Below, in pieces: positions 1 through 7,896 of a stretch of 64,000 bases of DNA. Source of the stretch: Roseburia sp. (lineage in GTDB: Bacteria > Bacillota > Clostridia > Lachnospirales > Lachnospiraceae); the NCBI GenBank assembly GCA_019421345.1, contig JAHZFL010000011.1:1-64000 (forward strand). The letters are read 5' to 3'. The notes under the pieces are model-generated. The model was not told the origin of the DNA and ran no database searches. It saw nothing but the letters and a program-made list of their open reading frames with translations. Positions within the stretch are counted from its first letter, which is position 1, and every line of letters starts with the position of its first letter. Position numbers and translations under genes: made by a program.

Positions 1-1
1 T

Positions 2-430
2 AAAGGTGGACGTAACTTCCGTTTTACAGCTTTAGTTGTTGTCGGCGACGGCAAGGGCCATGTTGGTGCCGGTCTTGGAAAAGCTTCTGAGATTCCTGAA
101 GCGATCCGCAAGGGAAAAGAAGATGCGATGAAGAAGCTCATTACTGTGAAGATGGATGAGGTTGACAGCATCACACATGATGTTTCAGGAAAGCACACAG
201 GCGCTTCTGTCTTATTAAAGAAGTCCCCGGAAGGTACCGGTGTTATCGCCGGAGGTCCTGCGCGTAACGTTTGTGAGCTTGCAGGCATCCGCAACATCCG
301 TACAAAATCTTTGGGTTCCAATAATAAGCAGAACGTTGTTCTGGCAACGATCAATGCGTTAAGTCAGTTAAAGTCCCCGGAGGAAGTAGCGAAGCTTCGC
401 GGTAAGTCCGTAGAAGAAATCGTAGGTTAA
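2..430 (+). CDS. rpsE: 30S ribosomal protein S5 (5' truncated by window edge)
   Basis: Frame 2 is open from the first bases to the stop at 428-430 and gives 142 residues. The visible part opens at GGRNFRF and carries the S5 motifs VVGDGKGHVGAG and KASEIPEAIRKG, so only about the first 25 residues lie outside the window. S5 belongs to the small subunit body and takes part in decoding fidelity. An internal ATG at 128 is not the start, because the conserved dsRNA-binding part lies upstream of it. It is followed after 13 bases by rpmD, as in the spc operon of most bacteria. Confidence 0.97.
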   Translation, partial: KGGRNFRFTALVVVGDGKGHVGAGLGKASEIPEAIRKGKEDAMKKLITVKMDEVDSITHDVSGKHTGASVLLKKSPEGTGVIAGGPARNVCELAGIRNIRTKSLGSNNKQNVVLATINALSQLKSPEEVAKLRGKSVEEIVG

Positions 431-443
431 GGAGGAATTTAAG

Positions 444-629
444 ATGGCAGAGAAGAAACTGAAAGTTACACTTGTAAAATCAACCATCGGTGCAGTTCCG
501 AAAAATAAAAAGACAATCGAGGCTCTCGGTTTAAGCAAGCTCTATAAGACAGTTGAGCTGCCGGATAATGCAGCGACCGCAGGAGCGCTTCGCAAGGTTG
601 CACCATATGTAAAAGTTGAGGAAGCATAA
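444..629 (+). CDS. rpmD: 50S ribosomal protein L30
   Basis: A 61-residue protein of normal L30 length, starting MAEKKLKVTLVKS with the usual core of the bacterial short form (the segment around residues 16-32 reads GAVPKNKKTIEALGL). The ATG at 444 follows GGAGGAA at 431-437. It sits between rpsE and rplO, the standard place in the spc operon, and is surely co-transcribed with them. L30 is a late-assembling protein of the large subunit near the central protuberance. Confidence 0.96.
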   Translation: MAEKKLKVTLVKSTIGAVPKNKKTIEALGLSKLYKTVELPDNAATAGALRKVAPYVKVEEA

Positions 630-655
630 AATAACAGGATAAGGAGGTGTCAGGA

Positions 656-1096
656 ATGGATTTATCAAATTTACATGCAGCAGCGGGCTCTGTACAGAGT
701 GATAATTTCAGAAGAGGACGCGGACACGGATCAGGAAACGGCAAGACTGCAGGTAAGGGTCATAAGGGACAGAAGGCTCGTTCCGGAGCTCCAAGACCGG
801 GGTTTGAAGGTGGTCAGATGCCGTTATACAGAAGATTGCCAAAGAGAGGTTTCAAGTGCAGAAACTCCAAGACGATCATCGGTATCAATCTTTCTGCTCT
901 TGAGGTGTTTGAGAACGACGCAGTTGTTTCTGTGGAGACATTGATGGCGGCAGGTATTGTTAAGAACCCGAGAGACGGGGTTAAGATTCTGGGTAATGGC
1001 GAACTTACTAAGAAACTCACCGTTCAGGCAAATGCATTCAGCGCAAGCGCAAAAGAAAAAATTGAGGCTCTTGGTGGAAAAGCAGAGGTGATCTAA
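656..1096 (+). CDS. rplO: 50S ribosomal protein L15
   Basis: 146 residues, the normal L15 length. The glycine- and arginine-rich N-terminal tail (about residues 18-50, with GRGHGSGNGKTAGKGHKGQ) threads into 23S rRNA, and the globular part follows. The start is ATG 656, eight bases after AAGGAGG (641-647); a GTG at 647 overlaps the ribosome binding site and is unlikely. The stop TAA shares its last A with the secY ATG, so the two genes are translationally coupled. Confidence 0.96.
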   Translation: MDLSNLHAAAGSVQSDNFRRGRGHGSGNGKTAGKGHKGQKARSGAPRPGFEGGQMPLYRRLPKRGFKCRNSKTIIGINLSALEVFENDAVVSVETLMAAGIVKNPRDGVKILGNGELTKKLTVQANAFSASAKEKIEALGGKAEVI

Positions 1097-2424
1097 TGCT
1101 AGAGACACTCCGTAATGCATTTAAGATTAAAGATATTCGTGATCGGATTATTTTTACATTTTTCATGTTAATTGTCATCCGAATCGGAAGTCAGCTTCCG
1201 ATTCCGGGTGTAAATACAGAAGTATTTTCGAGCTGGTTTGCGAGTCAGACTGCGGATGGAATGGGATTTTTCGATGCAATTACCGGCGGTTCGTTTAACA
1301 ATATGGCAATTTTTGCATTGAACATCACGCCATACATTACTTCCTCCATCATTATGCAGCTTCTTACCATAGCAATTCCAAAGCTGGAAGAAATGCAGCG
1401 TGACGGAGAAGAAGGACGCAAAAAGATTGCAAAGATTACAAGATATTTAACGGTTGGTCTGGCGCTTGTTGAGTCAACAGCCATGACGATCGGCTTTAAG
1501 CGCGGCGGTTATCTGGAATTTAATGAAGGATTTAGCGGCGTGCTTGATATTATCATGGTAATCTTTACATTAACTGCGGGTTCTGCGGTATTGATGTGGA
1601 TCGGAGAACGTATCACGGAAAAGGGAGTGGGAAATGGTATTTCCATCGTACTTACCATTAATATCATCTCTCGGATTCCAAGTGACATCAGCACCTTGTA
1701 TCAGCAGTTTATTGCGGGGAAGGATATTCCAAAAGCAATTCTTGCGGCAGTGATTATTATTGCAATTATTGTTGCAATGGTAGTCTTTGTAGTCCTGCTT
1801 CAGGGTGGTGAGCGGCGGATTCCCGTTCAGTATTCCAAGAAGATTCAGGGCAGAAAGCAGGTTGGCGGTCAGGCAACCAGTATGCCGCTTAAGGTAAATA
1901 CAGGCGGTGTTGTTCCGGTTATTTTTGCACAGTCCTTGCTGCAGACTCCGGTCATCATTGCAGGGCTGCTCGGAAAGGGCGACGGAACAGGAATTGGCAG
2001 CAAGATTTTAAAGGGTATGTCTCAGGCGAACTGGTGCAATCCTGAGGAACCGATTTATTCGATAGGTCTTGTTGTCTATATCGCGCTGATCATCGCGTTT
2101 GCTTATTTTTATACTTCCGTGACCTTCAATCCGTTAGAAATTGCAAATAATATGAAGAAGGCGGGCGGCTTTATACCGGGGATCAGACCGGGAAAACCAA
2201 CCAGCGATTATCTGAATCGGATTTTGAATTACGTTGTCTTTATAGGGGCGATAGCGCTCGCATTTATTGCGTTTGTTCCGATTTTCTTTAATGGCGTATT
2301 TGGTGCGAATGTTTCCTTTGGAGGAACGTCTATCATCATTATCGTAGGTGTTATTATTGAGACATTAAAGCAGATTGAATCACAGATGCGTGTGCGCTAC
2401 TATAAGGGATTTTTGAATGATTAA
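1096..2424 (+). CDS. secY: Preprotein translocase channel subunit SecY
   Basis: 442 residues with about ten hydrophobic segments. Visible family motifs are the first helix with RIGSQLPIPGV, the plug region after it (GGSFNNMAIFALNITPYI), the MWIGERITEKGVGNG loop, and the cytoplasmic loop with QGGERRIPVQYSKK, which contacts the ribosome and SecA. It is the membrane channel for secretion; secA is at 51445. The start ATG overlaps the rplO stop by one base. Downstream is a long hairpin and then adk, the usual Firmicute order. Confidence 0.97.
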   Translation: MLETLRNAFKIKDIRDRIIFTFFMLIVIRIGSQLPIPGVNTEVFSSWFASQTADGMGFFDAITGGSFNNMAIFALNITPYITSSIIMQLLTIAIPKLEEMQRDGEEGRKKIAKITRYLTVGLALVESTAMTIGFKRGGYLEFNEGFSGVLDIIMVIFTLTAGSAVLMWIGERITEKGVGNGISIVLTINIISRIPSDISTLYQQFIAGKDIPKAILAAVIIIAIIVAMVVFVVLLQGGERRIPVQYSKKIQGRKQVGGQATSMPLKVNTGGVVPVIFAQSLLQTPVIIAGLLGKGDGTGIGSKILKGMSQANWCNPEEPIYSIGLVVYIALIIAFAYFYTSVTFNPLEIANNMKKAGGFIPGIRPGKPTSDYLNRILNYVVFIGAIALAFIAFVPIFFNGVFGANVSFGGTSIIIIVGVIIETLKQIESQMRVRYYKGFLND

Positions 2425-2450
2425 GCCGGCAGAGCTGCTGGATTTTGGAG

Positions 2451-2484
2451 AGTAACGCTGGACTTTTATAAGTTCAGCGTTACT
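2451..2484 (+). other. Long hairpin between secY and adk
   Basis: AGTAACGCTG (2451-2460) is exactly complementary to CAGCGTTACT (2475-2484). Between them G pairs with T and ACTT with AAGT, giving about 15 pairs closed by a TTAT loop. Only a short T-poor tail follows, so it is a weak terminator candidate. It may instead partly terminate or set an RNA cleavage point between the ribosomal/secY part and adk-map. Confidence 0.6.
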
Positions 2485-2595
2485 TTCAATTCATCTATGG
2501 ATAGCGGAGTTTGTACGGCGTATAATTTTACAGAGGCAAAATCAAAGTTAGGGTGCAGACAGCGAAAAGAGGGTTATACAGAAAGGTAGGGGTTA

Positions 2596-3243
2596 ATGAT
2601 GAAAATTATAATGTTAGGGGCTCCGGGAGCCGGAAAGGGAACACAGGCAAAGCAGATTGCGGATCAATACGGCATTCCGCATATTTCTACAGGTGATATT
2701 TTCCGTGCCAATATCAAGAATGGAACAGAGCTTGGGCAGAAGGCGAAGCAGTATATGGATCAGGGATTGCTGGTGCCTGATGAGCTGACCTGTGATCTTG
2801 TCATGGACAGGATTCAGCAGGAGGACTGTAAAAATGGCTTTGTACTCGATGGCTTCCCGCGGACGATTCCACAGGCAGAAGCACTGACTGAAGCACTGAA
2901 TCGTATCAATGAGACAATGGATTATGCCATTGATGTGGATGTTCCCGATGAGAGCATCGTAAGCCGTATGAGCGGCAGACGTGCATGTTTAAATTGCGGC
3001 GCTACATACCATATCGTTTCAATTCCGACAAAGGTGGAGGGAATTTGTGACAGATGTGGAAGTGAGGTTGTATTAAGAGACGATGACAAGCCGGAGACGG
3101 TTCAGAAGCGTCTTAGTGTATATCATGAGCAGACACAGCCTCTGATTGATTATTATAAGAAGCAGAATATCTTAAAGACGGTTGACGGCACACAGCCAAT
3201 GGAGAAAGTCTTTGCGGATATTACGTCAATTTTAGGAGCATAG
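2596..3243 (+). CDS. adk: Adenylate kinase (zinc-finger LID type)
   Basis: 215 residues; ATP + AMP to 2 ADP. The P-loop GAPGAGKGTQ is at residues 8-17, the AMP-binding region has HISTGDIFR, and DGFPRT follows. The LID domain has four cysteines as C-x2-C ... C-x2-C (ACLNCGATYH and ICDRCGSE), the zinc-binding form common in Gram-positive bacteria. Two ATGs in tandem at 2596 and 2599 follow the purine-rich GGTAGGGG; either may be used. map follows after two bases, so the pair is one operon. Confidence 0.96.
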   Translation: MMKIIMLGAPGAGKGTQAKQIADQYGIPHISTGDIFRANIKNGTELGQKAKQYMDQGLLVPDELTCDLVMDRIQQEDCKNGFVLDGFPRTIPQAEALTEALNRINETMDYAIDVDVPDESIVSRMSGRRACLNCGATYHIVSIPTKVEGICDRCGSEVVLRDDDKPETVQKRLSVYHEQTQPLIDYYKKQNILKTVDGTQPMEKVFADITSILGA

Positions 3244-3245
3244 GA

Positions 3246-4022
3246 ATGTCAGTTACAATAAAATCCCCGCGTGAAATAGAGCTGATGCGTGAGGCGGGAA
3301 AAATTCTTGCAAAGGTTCATGAGGAGTTAGGAAAGGTACTAAAGCCGGGTATGTCGACCTATGAGATCGACAGATTGGGCGAGGAAATGATACGCAGCTT
3401 TGGATGTGAGCCGTCTTTTAAAAATTATCACGGATATCCGGCATCAATCTGCGTATCAGTGAACGAGGAGGTTGTTCACGGTATACCGGATCGCAGCCGG
3501 CTGATCAGGGAGGGCGATATTGTCAGTCTTGATGCCGGCGTGATCTATAAAGGGTATCATTCCGATGCGGCAAGAACACATGGAATCGGAGAGATTTCGG
3601 AGGCAGCGAAACTTCTCATTGAGCGGACGAGGCAAAGCTTTTTTGAGGGAATCAAATATGCAAAAGCGGGAAATCATCTTCATGAGATTTCTGGAGCGAT
3701 TGGGACTTATGCAGAGCAGTTTGGCTATGGTGTTGTCAGAGATCTCTGCGGTCATGGTATTGGAACACAACTGCATGAAGAACCGGAGATACCTAATTTC
3801 AGACAGATGCGCAGAGGAATCAGGCTAAGACCGGGCATGACGTTGGCGATTGAGCCGATGATTAATATGGGAACTGCAGAGGTTGTATGGATGGACGATG
3901 AGTGGACGGTGGTGACGGAGGATATGTCCCTTTCTGCTCATTATGAAAATACAATACTGATCACAGAAGGGGCGCCGGAAATATTGACGCTGACAGAAGC
4001 AGAAATCGCTGCGGGAGTGTAG
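3246..4022 (+). CDS. map: Methionine aminopeptidase, type I
   Basis: 258 residues. It removes the initiator methionine from new proteins. The five metal ligands are visible: Asp in SLDAG, Asp in SDAART, His in CGHGIG, Glu in AIEPM and Glu in HYENT. The length is that of short type I enzymes without an N-terminal zinc finger. It starts two bases after adk and is followed by a small KOW-type gene and infA, an arrangement conserved in Clostridia. Confidence 0.95.
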   Translation: MSVTIKSPREIELMREAGKILAKVHEELGKVLKPGMSTYEIDRLGEEMIRSFGCEPSFKNYHGYPASICVSVNEEVVHGIPDRSRLIREGDIVSLDAGVIYKGYHSDAARTHGIGEISEAAKLLIERTRQSFFEGIKYAKAGNHLHEISGAIGTYAEQFGYGVVRDLCGHGIGTQLHEEPEIPNFRQMRRGIRLRPGMTLAIEPMINMGTAEVVWMDDEWTVVTEDMSLSAHYENTILITEGAPEILTLTEAEIAAGV

Positions 4023-4031
4023 GAGCAGGCT

Positions 4032-4301
4032 ATGAAGATAGAATTTGCAAAATCGCTTGCGGGACACGATAGGAATGAGATTTACTTGGTCGTACGCAGT
4101 GATGAAAGGTTTTTATATTTGGCAAACGGAACGACAAAGACGCTTGATGCGCCCAAGAAGAAGAACAGGAGCCATTTGCAGATGATCAAAAGGCTGCCTT
4201 CCGAGGTGACGGACTGTCTTTTGCACGGGATAACAGATACCGCAATAAAAAGAGCAATCAAGTTATATAACCATGCCATACAGCATAAGCATGAATTTTA
4301 G
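4032..4301 (+). CDS. KOW-domain RNA-binding protein (L14e-like)
   Basis: 89 residues, with an N-terminal half like a KOW/L14e RNA-binding fold (LAGHDRNEIYLVVRSDERFLYLA) and a basic stretch KKKNRSH in the middle. Proteins of this size between map and infA are usual in Clostridia and are annotated as KOW-domain RNA-binding proteins. The exact role is unknown; position suggests a link to ribosome function. ATG 4032 follows the purine-rich GGAGCAGG, and infA starts 12 bases downstream. Confidence 0.75.
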   Translation: MKIEFAKSLAGHDRNEIYLVVRSDERFLYLANGTTKTLDAPKKKNRSHLQMIKRLPSEVTDCLLHGITDTAIKRAIKLYNHAIQHKHEF

Positions 4302-4313
4302 GAGGATTTTAGA

Positions 4314-4532
4314 ATGTCAAAAGCAGATGTAATTGAAGTAGAAGGAACAGTGGTGGAAAAGCTGCCAAATGCCTTTTTTAAGGTAGAGCTGGAAAATGGG
4401 CATCAGATTCTGGCAACGATCAGCGGAAAGCTTCGGATGAATTTTATCCGTATTCTTCCGGGGGATAAGGTAACGATCGAGATGTCTCCGTATGATCTGA
4501 CAAAGGGAAGAATCATCTGGAGAGATAAGTAA
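4314..4532 (+). CDS. infA: Translation initiation factor IF-1
   Basis: 72 residues, the exact family length. It is a single S1-like OB fold with the typical start MSKADVIEVEGTVVE and the signature GHQILATISGKLRMNFIRI, ending DLTKGRIIWRDK. IF-1 binds the ribosomal A site during initiation. AGGAGGATTTTAGA precedes the ATG. A sigma-A promoter immediately follows, so rpmJ and the alpha-operon genes can be expressed apart from the upstream block. Confidence 0.97.
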   Translation: MSKADVIEVEGTVVEKLPNAFFKVELENGHQILATISGKLRMNFIRILPGDKVTIEMSPYDLTKGRIIWRDK

Positions 4533-4538
4533 AAAAGA

Positions 4539-4568
4539 TTGACTTCTAATAAGTGTTTGTGCTATAAT
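4539..4568 (+). promoter_or_regulatory. Sigma-A promoter upstream of rpmJ
   Basis: TTGACT (4539-4544), an 18-base spacer and a perfect TATAAT (4563-4568). It lies between infA and rpmJ, about 100 bases before the rpmJ start. The resulting leader contains a GTAACC/GGTTAC hairpin (4631-4648). Confidence 0.75.
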
Positions 4569-4668
4569 GCTAAACGGACACTTTTGGATAGTGCCTTTTT
4601 GCGCACAGAAAGCAAAAAGAGCTCTAAATAGTAACCGGATATGGTTACAAAAGAAAGGAGGATTTGCT

Positions 4669-4782
4669 GTGAAGGTAAGATCATCAGTTAAACCTATTTG
4701 CGAGAAATGCAAAGTCATCAAGAGAAAAGGAAGCATCAGAATTATCTGTGAGAATCCGAAGCACAAACAGAGACAGGGTTAA
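4669..4782 (+). CDS. rpmJ: 50S ribosomal protein L36 (zinc form)
   Basis: 37 residues starting from GTG 4669, preceded by AAAGGAGG with good spacing: MKVRSSVKPICEKC and onward. The zinc ribbon ligands C-x2-C ... C-x4-H are intact (CEKC, then CENPKH), so this is the C+ form. L36 is the smallest ribosomal protein. It lies downstream of infA as in most Firmicutes. Confidence 0.95.
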   Translation: MKVRSSVKPICEKCKVIKRKGSIRIICENPKHKQRQG

Positions 4783-5169
4783 TTCTTGTCGTTTTTTGTG
4801 TACTATTTTTATGTGCGGCTGCAGTGAGACACTAGGATAAGTTGTAACACTGTTATCATAAGAACAGTAGGGATAGCTGCTCTCCTCCGTTTACATACCG
4901 AGGACGCGGGAGAGATTCATCCAAATAGCAAAGAAAACAGCGGGGTACACATTTCAGGCCGGAGGACAACGGAGCTGCCCTGATCTGTTTTTGGAAGGAT
5001 TTTTTTCTAAAATATATAGGAGGAATCCGCTAAAGTCATGATGTCAAGTGACTTGCCTTAGAAACGGGTAACCGTAGTTGACCGCACCGAGGGGACGGTC
5101 GTTTAAATTTAGAAAATAACGGGATGCGGCATTTGCGGCATCATATGAAATTATGGAGGTTCAAAACAC
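4783..5169 (+). ncRNA. Structured leader region before rpsM
   Basis: 387 bases without a credible ORF. Several local hairpins can be drawn: CTGTT/AACAG near 4852, CTCTCC/GGAGAG around 4880-4915, AAGTCA/TGACTT around 5034-5055, GACCG/CGGTC around 5080-5100, and GATGC/GCATC (5123-5127 with 5138-5142) ten bases before the rpsM ribosome binding site. The alpha operon is autoregulated by S4 in other bacteria, so this could be an S4-responsive leader. No known motif was recognised with certainty. Confidence 0.45.
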
Positions 5170-5538
5170 ATGGCTCGTATTGCAGGTGTAGATTTACCAA
5201 GAGAAAAACGTGTTGAGATCGGTTTGACTTATATCTACGGAATCGGTAGAACAAGCTCCAACCGTATTCTTGCAGAAGCAAAAGTAGATCCTAATACTCG
5301 TGTTAGGGACTTAACAGACGATGAGGTTAAGAGAATCAGTGCAGTGATCGATGAGACTCAGACCGTAGAGGGTGATCTCAGGAGAGAGATCGCTATGAAC
5401 ATCAAGAGACTTCAGGAGATTGGATGCTATCGCGGCATTCGTCACAGAAAGGGACTTCCGGTTCGCGGACAGAAGACAAAGACAAACGCAAGAACCCGTA
5501 AAGGTCCGAAGCGTACCGTGGCGAATAAGAAGAAATAA
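5170..5538 (+). CDS. rpsM: 30S ribosomal protein S13
   Basis: 122 residues starting MARIAGVDLPREKRVEIGLTY (read from ATG 5170, after TGGAGGT at 5154-5160). It has the helix-two-turn-helix body with IYGIGRTSSNRIL and the C-terminal rRNA-contacting tail with RHRKGLPVRGQKTKTNARTR. S13 sits in the head of the small subunit and contacts the P-site tRNA. It opens the alpha-operon part of the cluster. Confidence 0.97.
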   Translation: MARIAGVDLPREKRVEIGLTYIYGIGRTSSNRILAEAKVDPNTRVRDLTDDEVKRISAVIDETQTVEGDLRREIAMNIKRLQEIGCYRGIRHRKGLPVRGQKTKTNARTRKGPKRTVANKKK

Positions 5539-5663
5539 TAGGGCTTATGGTGCGGTTTGTTTTGTATACCGCAGTAAACAACAAGCAGTAAGTCTTTTGA
5601 AAGAAACGGCATAATTCGTAACAGATTCATTATTTATTTTAGAGAAAGTAGGTTAGTTTAGAT

Positions 5664-6056
5664 ATGGCTAAAGTTACAAAAAAAGTGACAAAAAAGCGTG
5701 TAAAGAAAAACGTTGAACGCGGACAGGCACATATTCAGGCATCTTTTAATAACACGATCGTAACGATCACGGATGCAGAGGGTAATGCTTTATCATGGGC
5801 AAGTGCCGGTGGTCTTGGATTCAGAGGTTCAAGGAAATCTACTCCATATGCTGCACAGATGGCGGCTGAGACTGCTACAAAGGCAGCGTTAGTACACGGA
5901 TTAAAAACAGTTGACGTTATGGTAAAAGGACCGGGATCGGGCAGAGAGGCAGCGATTCGTGCGCTTTCCGCTTGCGGTCTTGAAGTTACAAGCATTAAGG
6001 ATGTAACTCCAGTACCTCATAACGGATGCCGTCCACCAAAACGCAGAAGAGTTTAA
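5664..6056 (+). CDS. rpsK: 30S ribosomal protein S11
   Basis: 130 residues. A lysine-rich N-terminal tail (residues 1-16) is followed by the conserved core AHIQASFNNTIVTITD, SWASAGGLGFRGSRKSTPYA and the C-terminal signature PVPHNGCRPPKRRRV. S11 forms part of the platform of the small subunit. It is separated from rpsM by 125 bases, longer than usual for this pair, and followed after 18 bases by rpsD. Confidence 0.97.
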   Translation: MAKVTKKVTKKRVKKNVERGQAHIQASFNNTIVTITDAEGNALSWASAGGLGFRGSRKSTPYAAQMAAETATKAALVHGLKTVDVMVKGPGSGREAAIRALSACGLEVTSIKDVTPVPHNGCRPPKRRRV

Positions 6057-6074
6057 TTAGGAGGTAGAGACGAA

Positions 6075-6668
6075 ATGGCAATCAATAAAGTTCCTGTTCT
6101 GAAAAGATGTAGATCACTTGGTTTAGAGCCGAGTTATTTAGGATATGACAAGAAATCCAATAGAGAGTTAAAGAGAACCAGCAAGAAGATGTCCGAGTAC
6201 GGTCTTCAGTTGAGAGAGAAGCAGAAAGCAAAATTCATCTATGGCGTATTAGAGAAGCCTTTCCACAACTACTATGTAAAGGCAGATAAGATGAAGGGTA
6301 TGACGGGTCCGAACCTGATGACTATGTTAGAGTCAAGATTGGATAACGTAGTATTCCGCATGGGCTTTGCAAGAACAAGAAAAGAGGCTAGACAGGTTGT
6401 TGACCATAAGTTTGTATTGGTAAACGGCAAGCAGGTAAATATCCCGTCTTATCTCGTAAAGGCCGGTGATGTGATCGAGATCAGAGAAAAGAGCAAGGGT
6501 ACTCAGAGAATGAAAGATATCCTTGAGGTAACCGGTGGAAGATTAGTTCCGGATTGGTTAGAGGTTGACGCTGAAAAGTTACAGGGAACTGTAAAAGAAT
6601 TACCTTCCAGAGAGCAGATCGACGTACCTGTTGACGAGATGCTGATTGTCGAGTTATATTCTAAGTAA
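6075..6668 (+). CDS. rpsD: 30S ribosomal protein S4 (zinc-less form)
   Basis: 197 residues. The N-terminal domain contains only one cysteine (KRCRSLG), so this is the zinc-less C- type. The S4 RNA-binding domain spans about residues 87-150 (MLESRLDNVVFRMGFA ... RQVVDHKFVLVNG). S4 starts small-subunit assembly and in many bacteria represses its own operon. Placement in the alpha operon, before rpoA, fits autoregulation through the leader ahead of rpsM. Confidence 0.96.
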   Translation: MAINKVPVLKRCRSLGLEPSYLGYDKKSNRELKRTSKKMSEYGLQLREKQKAKFIYGVLEKPFHNYYVKADKMKGMTGPNLMTMLESRLDNVVFRMGFARTRKEARQVVDHKFVLVNGKQVNIPSYLVKAGDVIEIREKSKGTQRMKDILEVTGGRLVPDWLEVDAEKLQGTVKELPSREQIDVPVDEMLIVELYSK

Positions 6669-6705
6669 TCGCTGAACAAATTACCCGAGAAGGAGGGATT
6701 TTGTA

Positions 6706-7665
6706 GTGTTCGATTTTCAAAAACCAAGAATTGAGATCGCGGAAATTTCAGAAGACAAGAAATATGGCAAGTTTGTGGTAGAACCATTAGAGAGAGGCTA
6801 TGGCACGACGCTTGGAAATTCCTTGAGAAGAATCATGCTTTCTTCTCTCCCGGGTGCAGCCGTCAGTCAGGTTAAGATTGACGGTGTGTTACATGAGTTC
6901 AGTTCCATCCCGGGTGTGAAGGAAGATGTGACTGAGATTATTATGAATATCAAAAATCTTGCAATTCGCAATAACAGTTCTACAAATGAACCAAAGGTTG
7001 CTTACATCGAGTTTGAGGGCGAAGGTGTGGTAACGGCAGCGGATATTCAGGTGGATTCTGATATTCAGATTTTAAATCCGGATCTGGTAATTGCAAACCT
7101 CAATGGTGGTGCAGATTCCAAGCTATATATGGAACTGACAATTACAAAGGGCAGAGGTTATGTCAGCTCAGATAAAAACAAAACAGAAGATATTCCGATC
7201 GGCGTAATTGCAGTAGACTCTATCTATACGCCGGTAGAACGCGTAAATCTCTCTATCGAGAATACTCGTGTTGGGCAGATTACAGACTACGACAAGCTTA
7301 CCTTAGATGTGTACACAAACGGAACCTTGGAGCCGGATGAGGCTGTCAGCCTTGCCGCAAAGGTTTTGAGTGAGCATTTAAGTCTGTTTATTGATTTATC
7401 AGAAGCAGCACAGCAGGCAGACGTTATGATTGAGAAGGAGGACAACGCGAAGGAGAAGGTTCTGGAGATGAATATCGATGAACTTGAGTTGTCTGTTCGT
7501 TCTTATAACTGTCTGAAAAGAGCCGGAATCAACACCGTAGAGGAGTTGACGAACCGCACACCGGACGATATGATGAAAGTTCGTAACCTGGGACGTAAGT
7601 CCTTAGAGGAAGTTCTGGCGAAGCTAAAGGAGCTGGGACTTCAGTTGAATCAAGGTGAGGAATAA
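6706..7665 (+). CDS. rpoA: DNA-directed RNA polymerase subunit alpha
   Basis: 319 residues beginning at GTG 6706, nine bases after AGGAGGG. The N-terminal assembly domain has GYGTTLGNSLRRIMLSS and VKEDVTEIIMNIK. The C-terminal domain after the flexible acidic linker (about residues 228-250) shows ELSVRSYNCLKRAGINT and RNLGRKSLEEV, the DNA UP-element and activator contact face. The length is normal for Firmicutes. Confidence 0.97.
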   Translation: MFDFQKPRIEIAEISEDKKYGKFVVEPLERGYGTTLGNSLRRIMLSSLPGAAVSQVKIDGVLHEFSSIPGVKEDVTEIIMNIKNLAIRNNSSTNEPKVAYIEFEGEGVVTAADIQVDSDIQILNPDLVIANLNGGADSKLYMELTITKGRGYVSSDKNKTEDIPIGVIAVDSIYTPVERVNLSIENTRVGQITDYDKLTLDVYTNGTLEPDEAVSLAAKVLSEHLSLFIDLSEAAQQADVMIEKEDNAKEKVLEMNIDELELSVRSYNCLKRAGINTVEELTNRTPDDMMKVRNLGRKSLEEVLAKLKELGLQLNQGEE

Positions 7666-7690
7666 ATAGGATCGATCAAGCTTGATTCAT

Positions 7691-7835
7691 TCGGAAGTTT
7701 CCAAGAAACTTCAGATCATGATATGGCAGAAACAGTAAGTCTAAAGAGCATGGAGTATGTCAGTAGCCAGTCGAACAAGAATAAAAGCGGAAATAAACCG
7801 GCAACGGTTTATTTTCACGCGAATTTATTTGCGTT
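7691..7835 (+). ncRNA. Hairpin-rich untranslated region before rplQ
   Basis: The 231-base gap between rpoA and rplQ holds three compact hairpins: GAAGTTTC/GAAACTTC with a three-base loop (7694-7712), AAATAAACCG/CGGTTTATTT with a GCAA tetraloop (7791-7814), and CGCGAA/TTTGCG (about 7818-7833). An ATCAAGCTTGAT palindrome precedes them. They may separate rplQ expression from rpoA or act as a protein-binding leader. No family was recognised. Confidence 0.45.
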
Positions 7836-7896
7836 TCATCCAGGTAAGTAAGACCAAAGAGCGTGCCGGATGTACCATAGAATGGAGGAAAAAGAA

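Noticed and set aside
7666..7896. L17 downstream element RNA
   Set aside because: That motif lies after rplQ and is known from lactic acid bacteria and Listeria; here the structured region is before rplQ.
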